From: Roridomyces roridus
Lineage: Eukaryota; Basidiomycota; Agaricomycetes; Agaricales; Mycenaceae
DNA length: 29,934 bases
Reading direction: 5' to 3'
Assembly (NCBI GenBank): GCA_029378245.1
Contig: JARKIF010000319.1
Location: forward strand, 1 to 29,934
Shown: positions 1-10,359 of the stretch, piece after piece
How positions within the stretch are numbered: position 1 is the first letter of the stretch
How the letters are laid out: each line of letters begins with the position of its first letter
The notes under the pieces: model-generated
What the model saw: the letters and a program-made list of their open reading frames with translations, nothing else
Databases searched by the model: none
Told to the model about the DNA's origin: nothing
Position numbers and translations under genes: made by a program

Positions 1-1511
1 CACGGTGCCGAATGGTTCGCGGTGTGGAATCCCTCGGTCAAGCCACGACGTATAGGAGACGTGGCCCTGCTGCATACGCTCCTGCATGAATCGTACGTAG
101 ACCGACGGCGGCGGCGGCGCACTCCACTGACAGCCTGCATAGTGTCGTCTGCTGCGTTCGCTTCTCGAAAGATGGCCGATTCCTTGAGGGTGTAATCGGA
201 CTGCCCAAGTGTTCGACGCCCGAACAGGCGCCAAGGTTTGGTACTACCACTTGCCTTCTCTACTCGACTTGGAGGAACTGAGATCTCTGTAGCTCGCTCA
301 TCGACCCGGCAGTTCCAAAGGGTGGGGATCTTTACATTAGGAGCGTCTGTTTCTCTCCAGACGGCGTTTTGTTGGCGACGGGTGCCGAGGATGCGCAGAT
401 CAGAGTGAGTCTCTACTTTCCCCCTTGCTCGCCAACTTATATCCTAAGTAGATATGGGACATTGCGAAAAAGCGCATCATCACTGTTCTTTCCGGCCACC
501 AGCAGGAGAATCTACGCATCGACTTTTCTGCCGACGGGAACGGTTTAGTCGGTCTCGGGGCTCGGGCGACTATAGACTGTCCGGATATGGGACATGGGTA
601 GACTCGCTGCAATCGCCAGCGGGTCCGCTCCACCATGTCAGTTCTCACCGTCACCGACACTGCGCCGCCCAATCGCCGACCGTTTGCGCGGGACGTCGCC
701 TGCACCTGCGCCGGATTGGCGGGAATCACATCGTGGGCAATCTCGTCCCTCGGGCACGCGTGTTGCGGCGGGAGCGTTGGATTCGCTTGTTAGAGTCTGG
801 GATGTGAGGACTGGCGCGCTGTCAGGCGGCTGCGTGGGCATGGGGATAGCGTGTATAGTGTTGCTTTCGTGCCCGAGGTGCCTGGGGGCGCTGCCAGCAG
901 AGGCATGGGGCTTGTCAGTGGTGGGTTGGATCGGACGGTCAAGGGCTGGGATTTGGGATTGCCTTCGCCGTGGAAGGAGGAGAGGCCGACCGTGTTGGGT
1001 TGGAAAGAGGGAGGGCCGACGACCCCGTCCGGGTCCAAGGGACGGAAGGATGGGGAAGATGAGGGTAAATGTACGATGACTTTTACAGGGCACAAGGTGC
1101 GTTTTGTCGACTTTACGATGCTCAACTAATTATTCGCAGGACTATGTGCTGTCGGTGGCCGTGTCGCATGACGGTGAATGGGTCGTCTCGGGTTCCAAAG
1201 ACCGTGGCGTGCAGTTCTGGGACGCCAAGACGGGCGTCGTCCAATGTGTACTCCAGGTAAAATATGCGTTGTTTTGGTACTTGCAAATGCTCACCCTTAC
1301 CCAGGGACACAAAATTCAGGTGGGCATTCCGTGTGTCTCTAGTTTTCTTTCTGACCTCGTTGCAGTCATCTCCATCGACTTGAGCCCTGCAGGAAACGTG
1401 TTGGCTACCGGCAGTGGTGATTGGCATGCACGTATATGTCTGTTTTCTTCTCTACTTTCTGCTCGTCGTCGCACTAAAACAACTGCAGGGGGCTATGATG
1501 TGGTTTCGTAG
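1..1511 (+). pseudogene. Tup1-type WD40 transcriptional co-repressor, frameshifted, 5' end outside window
   Basis: The product would be a Tup1/RcoA-like co-repressor, which acts in the nucleus with Ssn6/Cyc8 through a C-terminal WD40 propeller. Landmarks appear in the Tup1 order: EWFAVWNPSVK and LLHTLLHES (1-92), VVCCVRFSKDGRFL after an intron at 93-142, [29 protein letters not shown] (about 321-365), IWDIAKKRI and GHQQE (452-510), SVYSVAFVPE (about 850), [18 protein letters not shown] (1140 on) and [19 protein letters not shown] (about 1370). A final intron at 1438-1488 leads to IWGYDVVS and the stop at 1509-1511. Consecutive blades lie in different frames without an intron between them (near 186-190, 505-575, 740-760 and 825-835), and a TAG interrupts the fourth. 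Introns at 1097-1139, 1257-1304 and 1320-1365 look intact. The family is clear. Whether the lesions are biological or consensus errors is open. Confidence 0.85.
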
Positions 1512-1699
1512 AGGATTGTTTTCTTGTGTACCATAGGATGTTGTAATTCGTCTAATCACGCGCTGACGCCCGCCGCCCGTCAGCCAAGCATGTCCCGGAA
1601 ATGCATGTCGGACGTCCGCTGACCATTGAGCGAGTAGTGGCACTGGTCACTCCTCTTCGCCTCCGCTGTCATAAGGCGTCTTTCTGGTCGCCACTCACC

Positions 1700-3859
1700 A
1701 TGTCGCCCACAATCTATAAGTCAGCCTACCCCGACGCCGATATCCCGCAGACGTCCGTCTTTACGCGCCTCTTTGCCTCCAAGGGTCCCGGAGACGTCGG
1801 TGGCTTCCCTGGCTCTTCTTCTGCTTTCATCGACGCCTCGTCTGGCACGACACTGACGCGTGCCAGTCTCCTCGACTTGTCCCTGCGTTTCGGCCATGGC
1901 TTACGTACTCACCCGCCCTCGCGTCGCGCGCCAAGCGGGGCAACACGATCCTCATCTTCTCGCCCAACTCGCTCGCATGGCCCGTCATCCTCTTCGGCTC
2001 TGTCGCAGCGGGCCTTCGCTGTACGCTTGCAAACAGTGCCTACACCCCGGCAGAGCTGAAGCACCAGTACACCGATAGCGGTGCCTATCTCATCATCACG
2101 ACGGACGAGGGGCTGGGTGTCGTCCGTGAGATGCTCGGGCTGCTTGGTGTGCCCAAGAAGGATGCCGATCGGCGGATTGTTATTACCACTCAGGACTTGA
2201 GGTGGGCGGGAGGTCCTGGTGCCAAGCCTAGTGTGGATGTCTCGACGCTCGTCAGTATGGAGGAGCTGCTCAAGGCGGGAAAGTTGGAGCAGGAGGAAAA
2301 GTTTGAGGGCGAGCTGAGCGACGAGACGCTGTATTTGTGCTACAGCTCCGGAACGACGGGGAAGCCCAAGGGTGTCGAGGTTCGTGTGTTTCTTTTTCTT
2401 TCCTTTCATGCGGGACTCATTGCTGCTGCCAGTCGACGCACCGTAACATCCAGTCGCTGCTTTCCATCGTCCCCGCGACGTTTCTGCGTAACGGTCCAGA
2501 GGACATTATGCTCTCCATCCTCCCACACTACCACATCTACTCGCTCGCTCAAGGACTGCACCTGCCTTTGATCTACAACCTCCCCGTGGTCATCCAGACG
2601 CGCTTCGAGCCCGTCTCCTTCTGCGCCAACATTGAGAAATACAAGATCACCCTCAGTCTGATCGTGCCGCCAGTCCTCGTCGTGCTGGCCCGTCATCCCG
2701 GTGCGAGCCATTGTTTCTCTTCTATTATCGTAAAATTCATTTCGTTTCAGCGGTGGAGCAATACGACCTGTCTACGCTCAAGTATCTGGTTTCCGGTGCT
2801 GCTCCGCTTGGCAGAGATTTGGTGCACCAGGTTAAAGCGCGACTCCTGGCCAAGCGCAGACCCGACCAGCCGTTGGATATCGTCCAGGGTGCGTCGCGTC
2901 TCCCGTTTTCTGCGACATTCTCACCTCCAAACAGGTTTCGGGATGACGGAAACCTCGCCCACGACTCACCTCCTTCCCCAGGCAGACTCTCAGCGCAAGA
3001 TCGGCAGTATTGGGCCTCTTCTGCCCAACCTCGAGGCCCGGCTCCTCGAGGACGAAGATGGTCTTGTTGATGCTGGAGAGGGACAGCCTGGTGAGCTGTG
3101 GCTGCGTGGTTTGAGCGTGATGAAGGTGGTCGTTAACCTCCAATTCATTTCATTTCTGTTGACCGTCGCGCATCGTCTAGGGATACCTCAACAACCCGAC
3201 GGCGACGGCCAACTCTATCACTGCCGACGGGTGGTTCAAGACGGGGGATATTGCGATCCGCGACGCGGAGGGGTTCTATTATATTGTCGACCGGAGGAAG
3301 GAGCTCATCAAGTACAAGGTGCGTTGTTGCCGTTATTGGTCAACAGACATTGATTCTTGTGGCAGGGTTTCCAAGGTCGGTTGTGTGTGTTTTCTCGTTT
3401 TGAATGGCATTCAAATCTATGCAGTCCCTCCCGCCGAGCTGGAGGGTGTCCTACTTACGCACCCCGAAATCGCCGATGCTGCTGTCATCGGCGTAGACAG
3501 CGTTGAGGAAGCTACTGAGCTCCCGCGGTGAGTGGTTTGTCGAGTTACAATCTCTACTGACGATCGGATAGCGCGTACATTGTTGTTGCGAATCCCGACA
3601 AGGTGAAGACGCCCGAGGCCAAGGCGGCGTTTGCACAGAGCGTCGCAAAGTGGATGGAGACCAAGGTCGCGCGACACAAGTTCCTCCGTGGGGGCGTTGC
3701 TATCATTGATATCATTCCGAAGAGGTGCGTTCTCTTTGACTCTTTCTTGCAGCCAAACTCAATAGTCTTAGTGCTTCGGGGAAAATCCTTCGTCGCGAGC
3801 TGCGAGACCGCGCAAAGGTGGAGGCCAAGCGGGCCTCCCCGGTCAAGGCCAAACTTTAG
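1700..3859 (+). CDS. 4-coumarate--CoA ligase-like / acyl-CoA synthetase (AMP-binding), probably peroxisomal
   Basis: This ANL-superfamily enzyme adenylates a carboxylic acid with ATP and transfers it to CoA. I read nine exons: 1700-2379, 2433-2700, 2751-2888, 2935-3125, 3181-3318, a 10-nt microexon 3366-3375, 3425-3527, 3572-3724 and 3766-3859. They encode about 591 aa, normal for the family. Motifs in order: P-loop [73 protein letters not shown], and the C-terminal lysine motif [11 protein letters not shown]. The protein ends in AKL, a type-1 peroxisomal targeting tripeptide. One lesion exists: at about 1912-1915 the frame shifts from ...GLRTHP to [10 protein letters not shown], repaired by one extra C in a CCC run. 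With that base, exon 1 is exactly in phase with the rest. Substrate (coumarate, other aryl acid or fatty acid) cannot be read from sequence. Confidence 0.88.
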
Positions 3860-4021
3860 AAGTACATTATTACTTGCCTGCATCCTGTATCCTTACTTTA
3901 CGCCTAATTTCTTATTCTGGACATGTCGTGAATCAATGGGGATAACCCCGGTTTCTTAATTTATTCGAGCACTCTCGCACTCAGGGGACATGCGTCACTG
4001 GCCTCTACCACCTCGACAGCG

Positions 4022-5360
4022 ATGTTGACCAGGACCATCTCGCCCGACAACTCGGACTCGGACAGCGGCTCGGATAGCGGCCAGAGCGACGCGACACTGG
4101 AAGACTTGGAATCCAATTACGCGCCGTTACAGCGAATGCAGGCGAGATACCTGCGCTCGGGCAACGCCAGCCCCGTTTCAGACTGCAGCTCAAACTCCTC
4201 CATCGTCTACGACATGTTGGTCTCTTTAAATGCCCATTCAGACGTTTTTGATTCACAGACTCGTACAGCGACTTTGAGACCCTCATCGACGACCTTCTCG
4301 CGGAAAGTCCATGCCCGCTCAACGAAGATCGGAACACGGTCACCGTTGCAGCGTCCAAGGACGGCGCCAACGACTCGCTCATGATAAAGTGCCTCCACCA
4401 GTCAGCCCCCGAACTCGCCATCCTCCTCCGTCTCAACCACAGTGAGTTCCGCGACGACCCGTGGAACCCCATCCCGCACATCATATGCGCCGTCGAGCGT
4501 GACGAGCGTGTATTTCTCTGTATGCACCGTCTCGTCGAGTTCAACAACCCACCACTCCAGACGGTGGTCCATTATATCGATTTCTTCCGCCAGGTCCTCG
4601 AGGTGCGTGTATACGCCTCTTCTCCTTCTACCAGATATCTCATTTCCTCAGCAGGGCTTGACGTTTCTCCACGAACATTCCATTGCGCGACTTTCGCGAC
4701 TCGATCTTGCTGGCTACATGGTCGATCTGGGTCCGACGACGTCCGCAGCTACAGGCTCATCCTCTGTCGAATCGTTTGACCGCACGCGCTACCCCGTCCG
4801 GTACTACTTCACCGACCTCTCTTCCGCACGCGAATACGATGATGATGAAGCGGGTGGGCGAGCAGCCGACCCAGCTTCCTCCGCAAAGATGTCGAGGATT
4901 GTGCGGGCATGATGGAGAGTCTCTCTGCCAACGTGAGCCATGGCTCTGCCTCCCCTGCTTTTCTTCTAGTACCTCATCCTCAAACCAGATCCCATCCATC
5001 GGCCGAAAGCTGAGTGCCCTAGTCAGCGCGATGCGAACAGGCACATTCGACGCCGACGCAGCAAGGAAACTCTTTGAAGCACTCTGCAAAGCTCTCCCAG
5101 CCGACATATTCGACGAGCCCGTCCCGCCCGTCCCGCCCAGCCCCGATTCAGACCCATCTAGATCTGCCCCGCCCGCAGATGCATATGGTCCGATGAGCAG
5201 CAGCGCCTCGATGCCCATACTCAACCTTGCGAGGAAACCCAAGCCTCGATCGACGGCTCTCACACCCCGCGTTACGCCTCCGCCTCCCCCTGGTCTTGCC
5301 CGCACGCGGTCGTTGGATCGGGTCCGGCGGGCGCTTCAGGACGAGTTGGAGCGTGGTTAG
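4022..5360 (+). CDS. Protein-kinase-like (probable pseudokinase) basidiomycete protein
   Basis: It resembles kinase-fold proteins common in Agaricomycetes that carry NPIPHI-x-CAV..R, VVHYIDFFRQVLEGLTFLHE and RYPVRYYFTDLSSA. I read four exons: 4022-4215, about 4269-4602, 4655-4932 and 4989-5360, about 392 aa. The N-terminus is Asp/Ser-rich (SDSDSGSDSGQSD). The segment after FLHEHSIA reads RLSRLDLAGYMVDLG where an active kinase would have an H-x-D catalytic loop, and no glycine loop or DFG is visible, so catalysis is unlikely. The tail is Pro-rich (VPPVPPSPDSDPS, TPPPPPGLARTRS). A one-base loss near 4865-4870 breaks the frame: DPS... should run into FLRKDVEDCAGMMESL but instead reaches a stop at 4912. 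Adding one C in a CCC run restores 393 in-phase codons across all exons. The first splice junction is the least certain. Function is unknown. Confidence 0.72.
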
Positions 5361-5530
5361 AGAGATACGAAATATAGTAATTGTAGTACTCGGAGCGAAT
5401 AATTTAGTCTAGAGCTTACAGTAGCAGCACCAGAAGATGTGAATGCATAATCCACGATTGAGTGTACCGGAATTGATTCATTCGAGCTACAGTACATAGT
5501 CGACTGCTGTTTTTACTTTATCCAATTTTT
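5361..5530. other. 3' flank of the kinase-like gene
   Basis: AT-richer sequence after the stop at 5358-5360. I see no coding signal. It separates the kinase-like gene from the relic that ends at 5531. Confidence 0.4.
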
Positions 5531-5971
5531 ATGGTATTTTATATTGGTTCTGTGCCTCGACTTTGGCTGCCAGTCGCGACTGGCGGGAGGGGAAGTGTAG
5601 GGTGTGTGTGCTGTGCGAAGGCAGCGGGCATGGCGACCTTAGAAGGCGAGGGTTTCTGCTCGACGCAGAAATGTCTTCATCATCGGGTAAAGCCTAGAGG
5701 CGGGAGAAGTAAAGGGTTTGGAGCACCGACGCGCTGGATGAGGACGAGGATAAGGAAGATGCCGAGAATTGGATCAGGAGCGGATTACGACGCCGCGGGA
5801 GGGCGGGGGACCTCGTGGGTAGGCATGCCCTTGACGGCGTCCCAGGCCTTGTAGACTTTTCCGTATCCCCCAGAGCTAATGATGGGCGAGAAGGTGCACG
5901 GAGCCGTCGACGACGAAATGCTTCGTCAGGTCGAGAAGGAGGTCGGAAGAGGAGGAACGCCTAGGAACGCA
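5531..5971 (-). pseudogene. Relic of Ran1/Ksp1-like Ser/Thr kinase with the catalytic core deleted
   Basis: This is a second copy of the kinase at 10360-11684, same strand. 5531-5810 matches that gene's 3' coding end (shared stretches such as GACTTTGGYTGCCA, GGTTTCTGCTCG and GAGGACGAGGATAAGGA, the Ser-rich/poly-Glu-codon region). 5817-5971 matches its first exon (GACTTTTCCGTA, CTTCGTCAGGTCGAGAAGGA). The roughly 800 bp between, encoding almost the whole kinase domain, is missing, so the two ends are fused near 5810-5820. The start codon (5969-5971) survives but is followed within four codons by a stop. No functional product is expected. Its upstream region is also conserved with that of the intact kinase. 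Confidence 0.8.
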
Positions 5972-6325
5972 TTGTGGTGGAATGATGGAAATGCTAGTCT
6001 TGAAGTCGTGAAGGGTCGTTGTGCGTCGTAAGGAGAGATGTGTTGAGTAGCCGATGATAGTGGTGATAGTGGTATAGTCTGAGTCCGGGGCGTCTCAAAT
6101 GCTTGAGAGTGCGACAGGGGAATTTTTGTCAAGGCGAGAAAGGGTCATGACGAGGGTGAGACATGGATTCAGTGTGTGTAGGTAGATTTCATCGAGGTAG
6201 CGGTAGACTGTCCAGTGGGTGGTCGCCAGGGAAGGCGGTAGCGGATTCGTGGTGGTTATTGTCCAAGCCGCTGATCACTTTGATCCCTGCCTTCTTTTCG
6301 TCAACGCTCGCACCGTCAAACAAAG
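5972..6325. promoter_or_regulatory. Shared head-to-head promoter region (copy 1: kinase relic / BTB gene)
   Basis: This stretch lies between the relic kinase start on the minus strand and the BTB start on the plus strand. It aligns along its length with 11685-12059. Two blocks stand out. Box A (about 6098-6165) carries CTTGAGAGTGCGACAGGGG, a TTTTTGTCAAGGCGAG stretch and GGGTGAGACATGG; its ends CTTGA/TCAAG form an inverted repeat. Box B (about 6240-6320) carries GCGGATTCGTGGTGGTTATT and TGATCACTTTGAT just before the BTB start. Both recur upstream of other BTB copies. Confidence 0.65.
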
Positions 6326-7413
6326 ATGGCAGACGAACCACCTCCTGCCAAGCGACAGAGACAGTCCTCGCCCACGGAAGACACAACCCCGAGTCGCTCC
6401 CACATCTGGAAGCCTTTCGGCGACATCGTCCTGCAAGCCGAAGCGACCCAATTTCGTGTCAATCGGGACGTTCTTGCCACCCAATCCCCTGTGTTCGCAG
6501 ACATGTTTTCGGTCCCCCAGCCTCCGGGCGAGCCGCTAGTAGATGGCTGTCCACTCGTGCTGCTTTCTGGCGATACAACCAAAGGCTGGGAGCTGCTTCT
6601 TGGCTTCCTCTATGGTAATCCGTAAGAGATAGCATTTCCAGACCCCCCAGATTTCCAATCCCTCACTTAGATTTGAAGTCGAAGAATGCCTTCCCTTCGA
6701 CGTGATAGCGGCAATGCTCAGGTTGGGCCGGAAGTATGGCATTTGTACTGCCGAGGCCAGCGCCATCCGACGTATTCATTGGGAGTTTCCTACCACTTTG
6801 AAGACCTGGTCCGCGCATGCGCGATTCAAGAAGATACAAAAGGCCGACGGGATGCTGTTTGACCTTTTGAATCTGGTTCATGAGTTTGGAATAAATACTA
6901 CCATTCCAGCGCTAGCATTGGCATGCCTGCACGACCAAACACTCGTCAGTTCCATTTTTTTTACTCATTATGCTCGGGTTTTTACAGAACAACTGGCACA
7001 GGAGAAAATCCTCAACGGGGTTCCGCGCTTCGATGGCTCCCGTGTCACCCTAGCTCCAAACATCGCGCGGTCTTTGATTATCGGTTTTCAACGCGTCCTC
7101 GCCTTCCAGAACAAAACCTACGCCTGGTTGGACAGTGACGATGTAATCCCTGCTGGATCGTGTAAGCAGAGGTCCAAATGCACCAAGGGGCGCCATGCGC
7201 TGCGTGGCTGGTTGGCTTGGGATGAGGCAAGGGATATGCCGTATTTTTTTGGGCTCATTCACTGGGATCCAGCTTGGTGGGACGACGTTGGGATCTGCGA
7301 TGCATGAAGCCGGCAAGGGAGCTTATGCAACTAGTCGCATCAAAACTTGGGACGCCCTACCAGGTTTCTTCGGTCTCCCCCCATGGGCGGAGTTGAAGGA
7401 TGTCGATGGATGA
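6326..7413 (+). CDS. BTB/POZ domain protein (copy 1), frameshift near the C-terminus
   Basis: Exons are 6326-6621, 6671-6944 and 7002-7413. The N-terminal nuclear-type basic stretch (AKRQRQ) precedes a BTB fold (about residues 25-135) with GDIVLQAEATQFRVNRDVL, SPVFADMFSVPQPP and CPLVLLSGD. A conserved middle follows (AAMLRLGRKYGI, HEFGINTTIPALALACL), then the cysteine module CKQRSKC ... ICDAC. BTB folds mediate dimerisation and often recruit partners such as cullin-3. The partner here is unknown. At 7305-7307 the frame meets TGA right after ICDA. The family C-terminus (TWDALPGFFGLPPWAELKDV) continues one frame over to 7413, so about 35 residues are lost unless the indel is a consensus error. 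Intron 2 (57 nt) is a multiple of three and open, so retention would not break the frame. Confidence 0.82.
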
Positions 7414-8054
7414 TTTGCGTGCGTTAACTCATTTTCTCTCCAATACTCCTGGCAGCCTATGGCTAACAGGGCTTCTAGATGATTTTGCACCCGCGAATTC
7501 GATTTCAGGTCTCGGATTATAGTCGTAGCTACATACTAAATCACAGCGCGGTTTCAGGCAGACAACAAACGAGTGAAGTACAACAAACCAATCAAACTGC
7601 ATTTCTGGCGAAAGCCGGGAGTTGGCCTGGGACAGACGACAGGACAACCCTCACATCCTCGACACCCGCGAGTTGTTTTTCCCCATGACCCACAAAGACT
7701 TCACCCAGTCCACCCGTGGCAGAGGCACCGGGGTTTGCAGGATTAAAGTACGCTTCCGCCGTAGTGAGCTCTCACTGTCGCAAGATGGTGAACAAGGCTA
7801 CAAGGGTGTCTGGGATGAGCAACCAGAAAGTCGTCGCTGAGCGTGTGGCCAGCCGTAAGTCTGCACGTTCTCCAAGTCAAACGTGCGGGTGGTGGGCGTC
7901 GTCATGTTGGTGAGAATGCCTGTATCGTCCAGCAAGAAGGCGCTGTTTTGTGCCGATGCGCAGGCGCGTAGAACCTGTGATTCACAGTTTGACTAGATGA
8001 GGGAAAGAGCAAGTTCGGACGGAACCGCTGTGCTCGGCAGCTCCACGAACTTAT
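7414..8054. other. Gene-poor stretch with possible decayed coding fragment
   Basis: No gene can be supported. On the minus strand about 7830-7960 there is a short open stretch reading NSAFLLDDTGILTN ... TFDLENVQTYGWP, which looks protein-like but has no start, stop or identifiable family. A plus-strand frame at 7622-7840 (NPHILDTRELFFPMTHKDF) also looks protein-like but is isolated. It may be debris of an unrelated gene. Confidence 0.35.
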
Positions 8055-8056
8055 TA

Positions 8057-8344
8057 GGGGAGGTCAGAGTGGAACGAAACGCGTCGATTCTGGATCGATT
8101 CTCAAGTCGGAACTCGGCCGATTCTTGACCGAGTTTCGACCGAGTTTCGATTCTGAGTTCCGAAACGGATGTAGTTCCTCCTCGGGAGGAGGAACATCGA
8201 TTCTGTTCGGAACTCAGAATCGATTCTGCTTCGATTCTGGCTTCGGAACTCGTGTTTCCGAGTATTTGGTCCCAAGAATCGAAACAGTTCCGAAGCCAGA
8301 ATCGATGTCATAATCGACGTCGCTTCGTCCACTCTGACCTCCCC
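8057..8344. mobile_element. MITE-like non-autonomous DNA transposon with TIRs and TA target duplication
   Basis: The 288 bp element begins GGGGAGGTCAGAGTGGA and ends with its exact complement TCCACTCTGACCTCCCC. With one indel the inverted repeat extends to about 35 bp. It is flanked by TA on both sides (8055-8056, 8345-8346), as expected for a Tc1/mariner-type insertion. No transposase is encoded. The interior is full of CGATTCTG/CAGAATCG words, a 10-bp stem with a 2-nt loop (GTTCCTCCTCGGGAGGAGGA...), and a second internal inverted pair (CGATTCTGGCTTCGGAAC and its complement), so the whole unit could fold back on itself. Confidence 0.85.
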
Positions 8345-8499
8345 TATTCCTCGTGCAAGGCCTTAGTGAGAGGGACTTTTAAAGACCCCCGGCGGTACCG
8401 ACACAGAAAGTAACTTATCGTTTTGGCCTGGGACGCGTTAACCAGCATGTACAGCTGGTCTCCCATGAAATTAGATCGCGTGAAATAGAGCGAATTCAA

Positions 8500-8613
8500 T
8501 CCAGAGTCAGCAGAAAGACGAGGGCGGATTCGTGGTGGTGGTCACCGTGGCGTTCATTATACAAGTTATTGATCACTTTGATGGCTGCTTTCTTTTTCTG
8601 AACGTCGACCCAG
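8500..8613 (+). promoter_or_regulatory. BTB upstream box B (copy 2)
   Basis: Upstream of the BTB start, GCGGATTCGTGGTGGTGGTC and TTGATCACTTTGATGGCTGC match the same block before the BTB genes at 6326, 12060 and 16833. Box A is not present here. It appears to be a conserved proximal promoter/5'UTR. Confidence 0.55.
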
Positions 8614-9847
8614 ATGTCAGATACAACACCTCCTGCAAAGCGACAAAGACGGTCCTCAGCCACAGAAGACACCACCCCAATCCGCTCCCACATCTGGAAG
8701 CCGTTTGGCGACATCGTCCTGCAATCCGAATACACTCAATTTCGTGTCAGTCGCGACATACTCGCCAACCAATCACCTGTCTTTGCGGACATGTTTACCG
8801 TCCCGCAGCCTCCAAATGAGCCGCAAGTAGATGGATGTCCGCTCGTGTTGCTTTCTGGCGACATTCCCAAAGACTGGGATCTACTCTTGGAACTGCTCTA
8901 CAGCGGACGGTAAATCGACCCTTCCATGCCTTTGCCAATCCTCTCATCGTATTTTACTTAGATTCGTCACGGTCGATGACGATGTACTAAGCACCAGACA
9001 ATTAAGTGCTGCCCTGCGACTGGGCCGTAAATACCGGTTCGACAAGGCCTTCCGTGACGCCGTAGGACGTTTTCATTCAGAGTTCCCCACCGACCTGGAT
9101 CAGTGGTACAAATCCAGGGGCAAGTTGAACACAATACGAGCCGTTACTTTCCCGTACAGCATCACACTATGGGGGCTCCTCATCGAAGCCCATATGTTTG
9201 GAATCACGAAAAGCATACCTGCGATTGCCTTGGAATGTTTATGTGTGGACTCGATGGTAAGTACTAGTTGTTTGAATCGCACAATGCCTCGAGATTATCC
9301 AATATTATCATAGGAGACAGTCATTGCAGGGATTGAACGCCTTGACAAGTCCCGAATCATTCTACCCCCTGCTCTCAGGGACATGCTGGTCGTTGGTTTT
9401 GCCCGAATTCTGCAGTTCCAAGTCAACAAATACTCTTGGCTCCACGACACCTCAGTGATCCCTTCTCGATTGTGTGTACGGAAGGCGGCATGCATTCGTG
9501 CTCGCCACAACCTGTATCATCGTTTAAGCCGCTGTGAGCATGCAAACGCGTACGGTAAACACGACGTGCGGATATTCGCGTTCGACGTCTGGGAGCCCGA
9601 TCCCGTTGGCGAACCTGAGTTCTGCGACAAATGTGCAAAGGCTGTGGAACAAGCATTTGATGCTAGTCGAAGGGAAGCATGGGAATGCCTGCCGGGGTTC
9701 TTTGGACTTGCGGGATGGGATAAATTGAAAGACGGTTCGTGTATCATGCGTTGCCAGACTGACTCTTCACTCACCCGCCTCAGCCTGCGAATGAGTTGCC
9801 CTGTGTCCATGCCTATGCAGATGCCACTTGGGCAGAATTTTAAATAG
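8614..9847 (+). CDS. BTB/POZ domain protein (copy 2)
   Basis: Exons are 8614-8909, 8962-9256 and 9314-9847. The start MSDTTPPAKRQRR matches sibling copies. The BTB fold shows GDIVLQSEYTQFRVSRDIL, SPVFADMFTVPQPP and CPLVLLSGDIPKDWDLL. The middle keeps ALRLGRKYRF and FGITKSIPAIALECL but is otherwise diverged (about half identical to copies 1 and 4). The C-terminal module has SRLCVRKAAC ... PEFCDKCAKA ... WECLPGFFGLAGWDKLKD. A canonical 49-nt intron (9735-9783) just after LKD would give the short end DACE with stop at 9792-9794, closer to siblings that stop right after LKDVQ. Without it the frame runs to 9847. No internal damage is seen, so this is probably a working gene of unknown partner. Confidence 0.85.
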
Positions 9848-10330
9848 TGAAGGCCACGGGTTTTTGATCGATGGGATCAAAACATCTTGATCGCTGTTTC
9901 TGACAGCGACAAACAAATATTGTGTCCCCAAGATGCTCTAGAAGGAAGGTAGGAGGTATTGGTTACAACTGGAGCCAAGTCAAGCAACAATCGGCCGAGT
10001 TGGTGGTGACCAATGATCACGGGTATAATTTTCTTTCGAATCTGACCCGTGGACGGGTAAAACACGATGTCGTCCCGGGAGAACGTGATTTGTCCGAGAC
10101 CTGTCCGTAGTACCATCTAGGTTTGTTGCTCAAGGTCAACCCAATATCAATGCTCATGTCTGAACAACAGGTTTCCCTTCCAGTGTTCCCATGTGCAGCA
10201 CTACGAGGTGAATCTTAAAATACCCGTGAATACCCGCGGGTTACCCGTGGCGTTCACTAGGCAGAAATCACAAAATGTATAACAATATTATTCATTTTTG
10301 CTCGACACTCGCGTATGAGCTACATTTATC
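9848..10330. other. Intergenic stretch with TACCCGYG repeats
   Basis: I see no gene. At 10220-10252 three TACCCGTG/TACCCGCG words occur in about 30 bp around the palindrome ACCCGCGGGT. Related ACCCGTGGACGGGT lies near 10050. These could be protein-binding sites or simple-sequence drift. It lies between the 3' ends of the BTB gene and the kinase. Confidence 0.4.
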
Positions 10331-10359
10331 CGATTTTTTTCTGGGTATTTCTATTGTTT

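Noticed and set aside
454..1129. Several long overlapping open frames on both strands
   Set aside because: They are out-of-frame readings of the Tup1-type gene; WD40 landmarks switch between them.
7622..7840. Small plus-strand open frame as a gene
   Set aside because: No family, no splice support, no homologous copy in the window.
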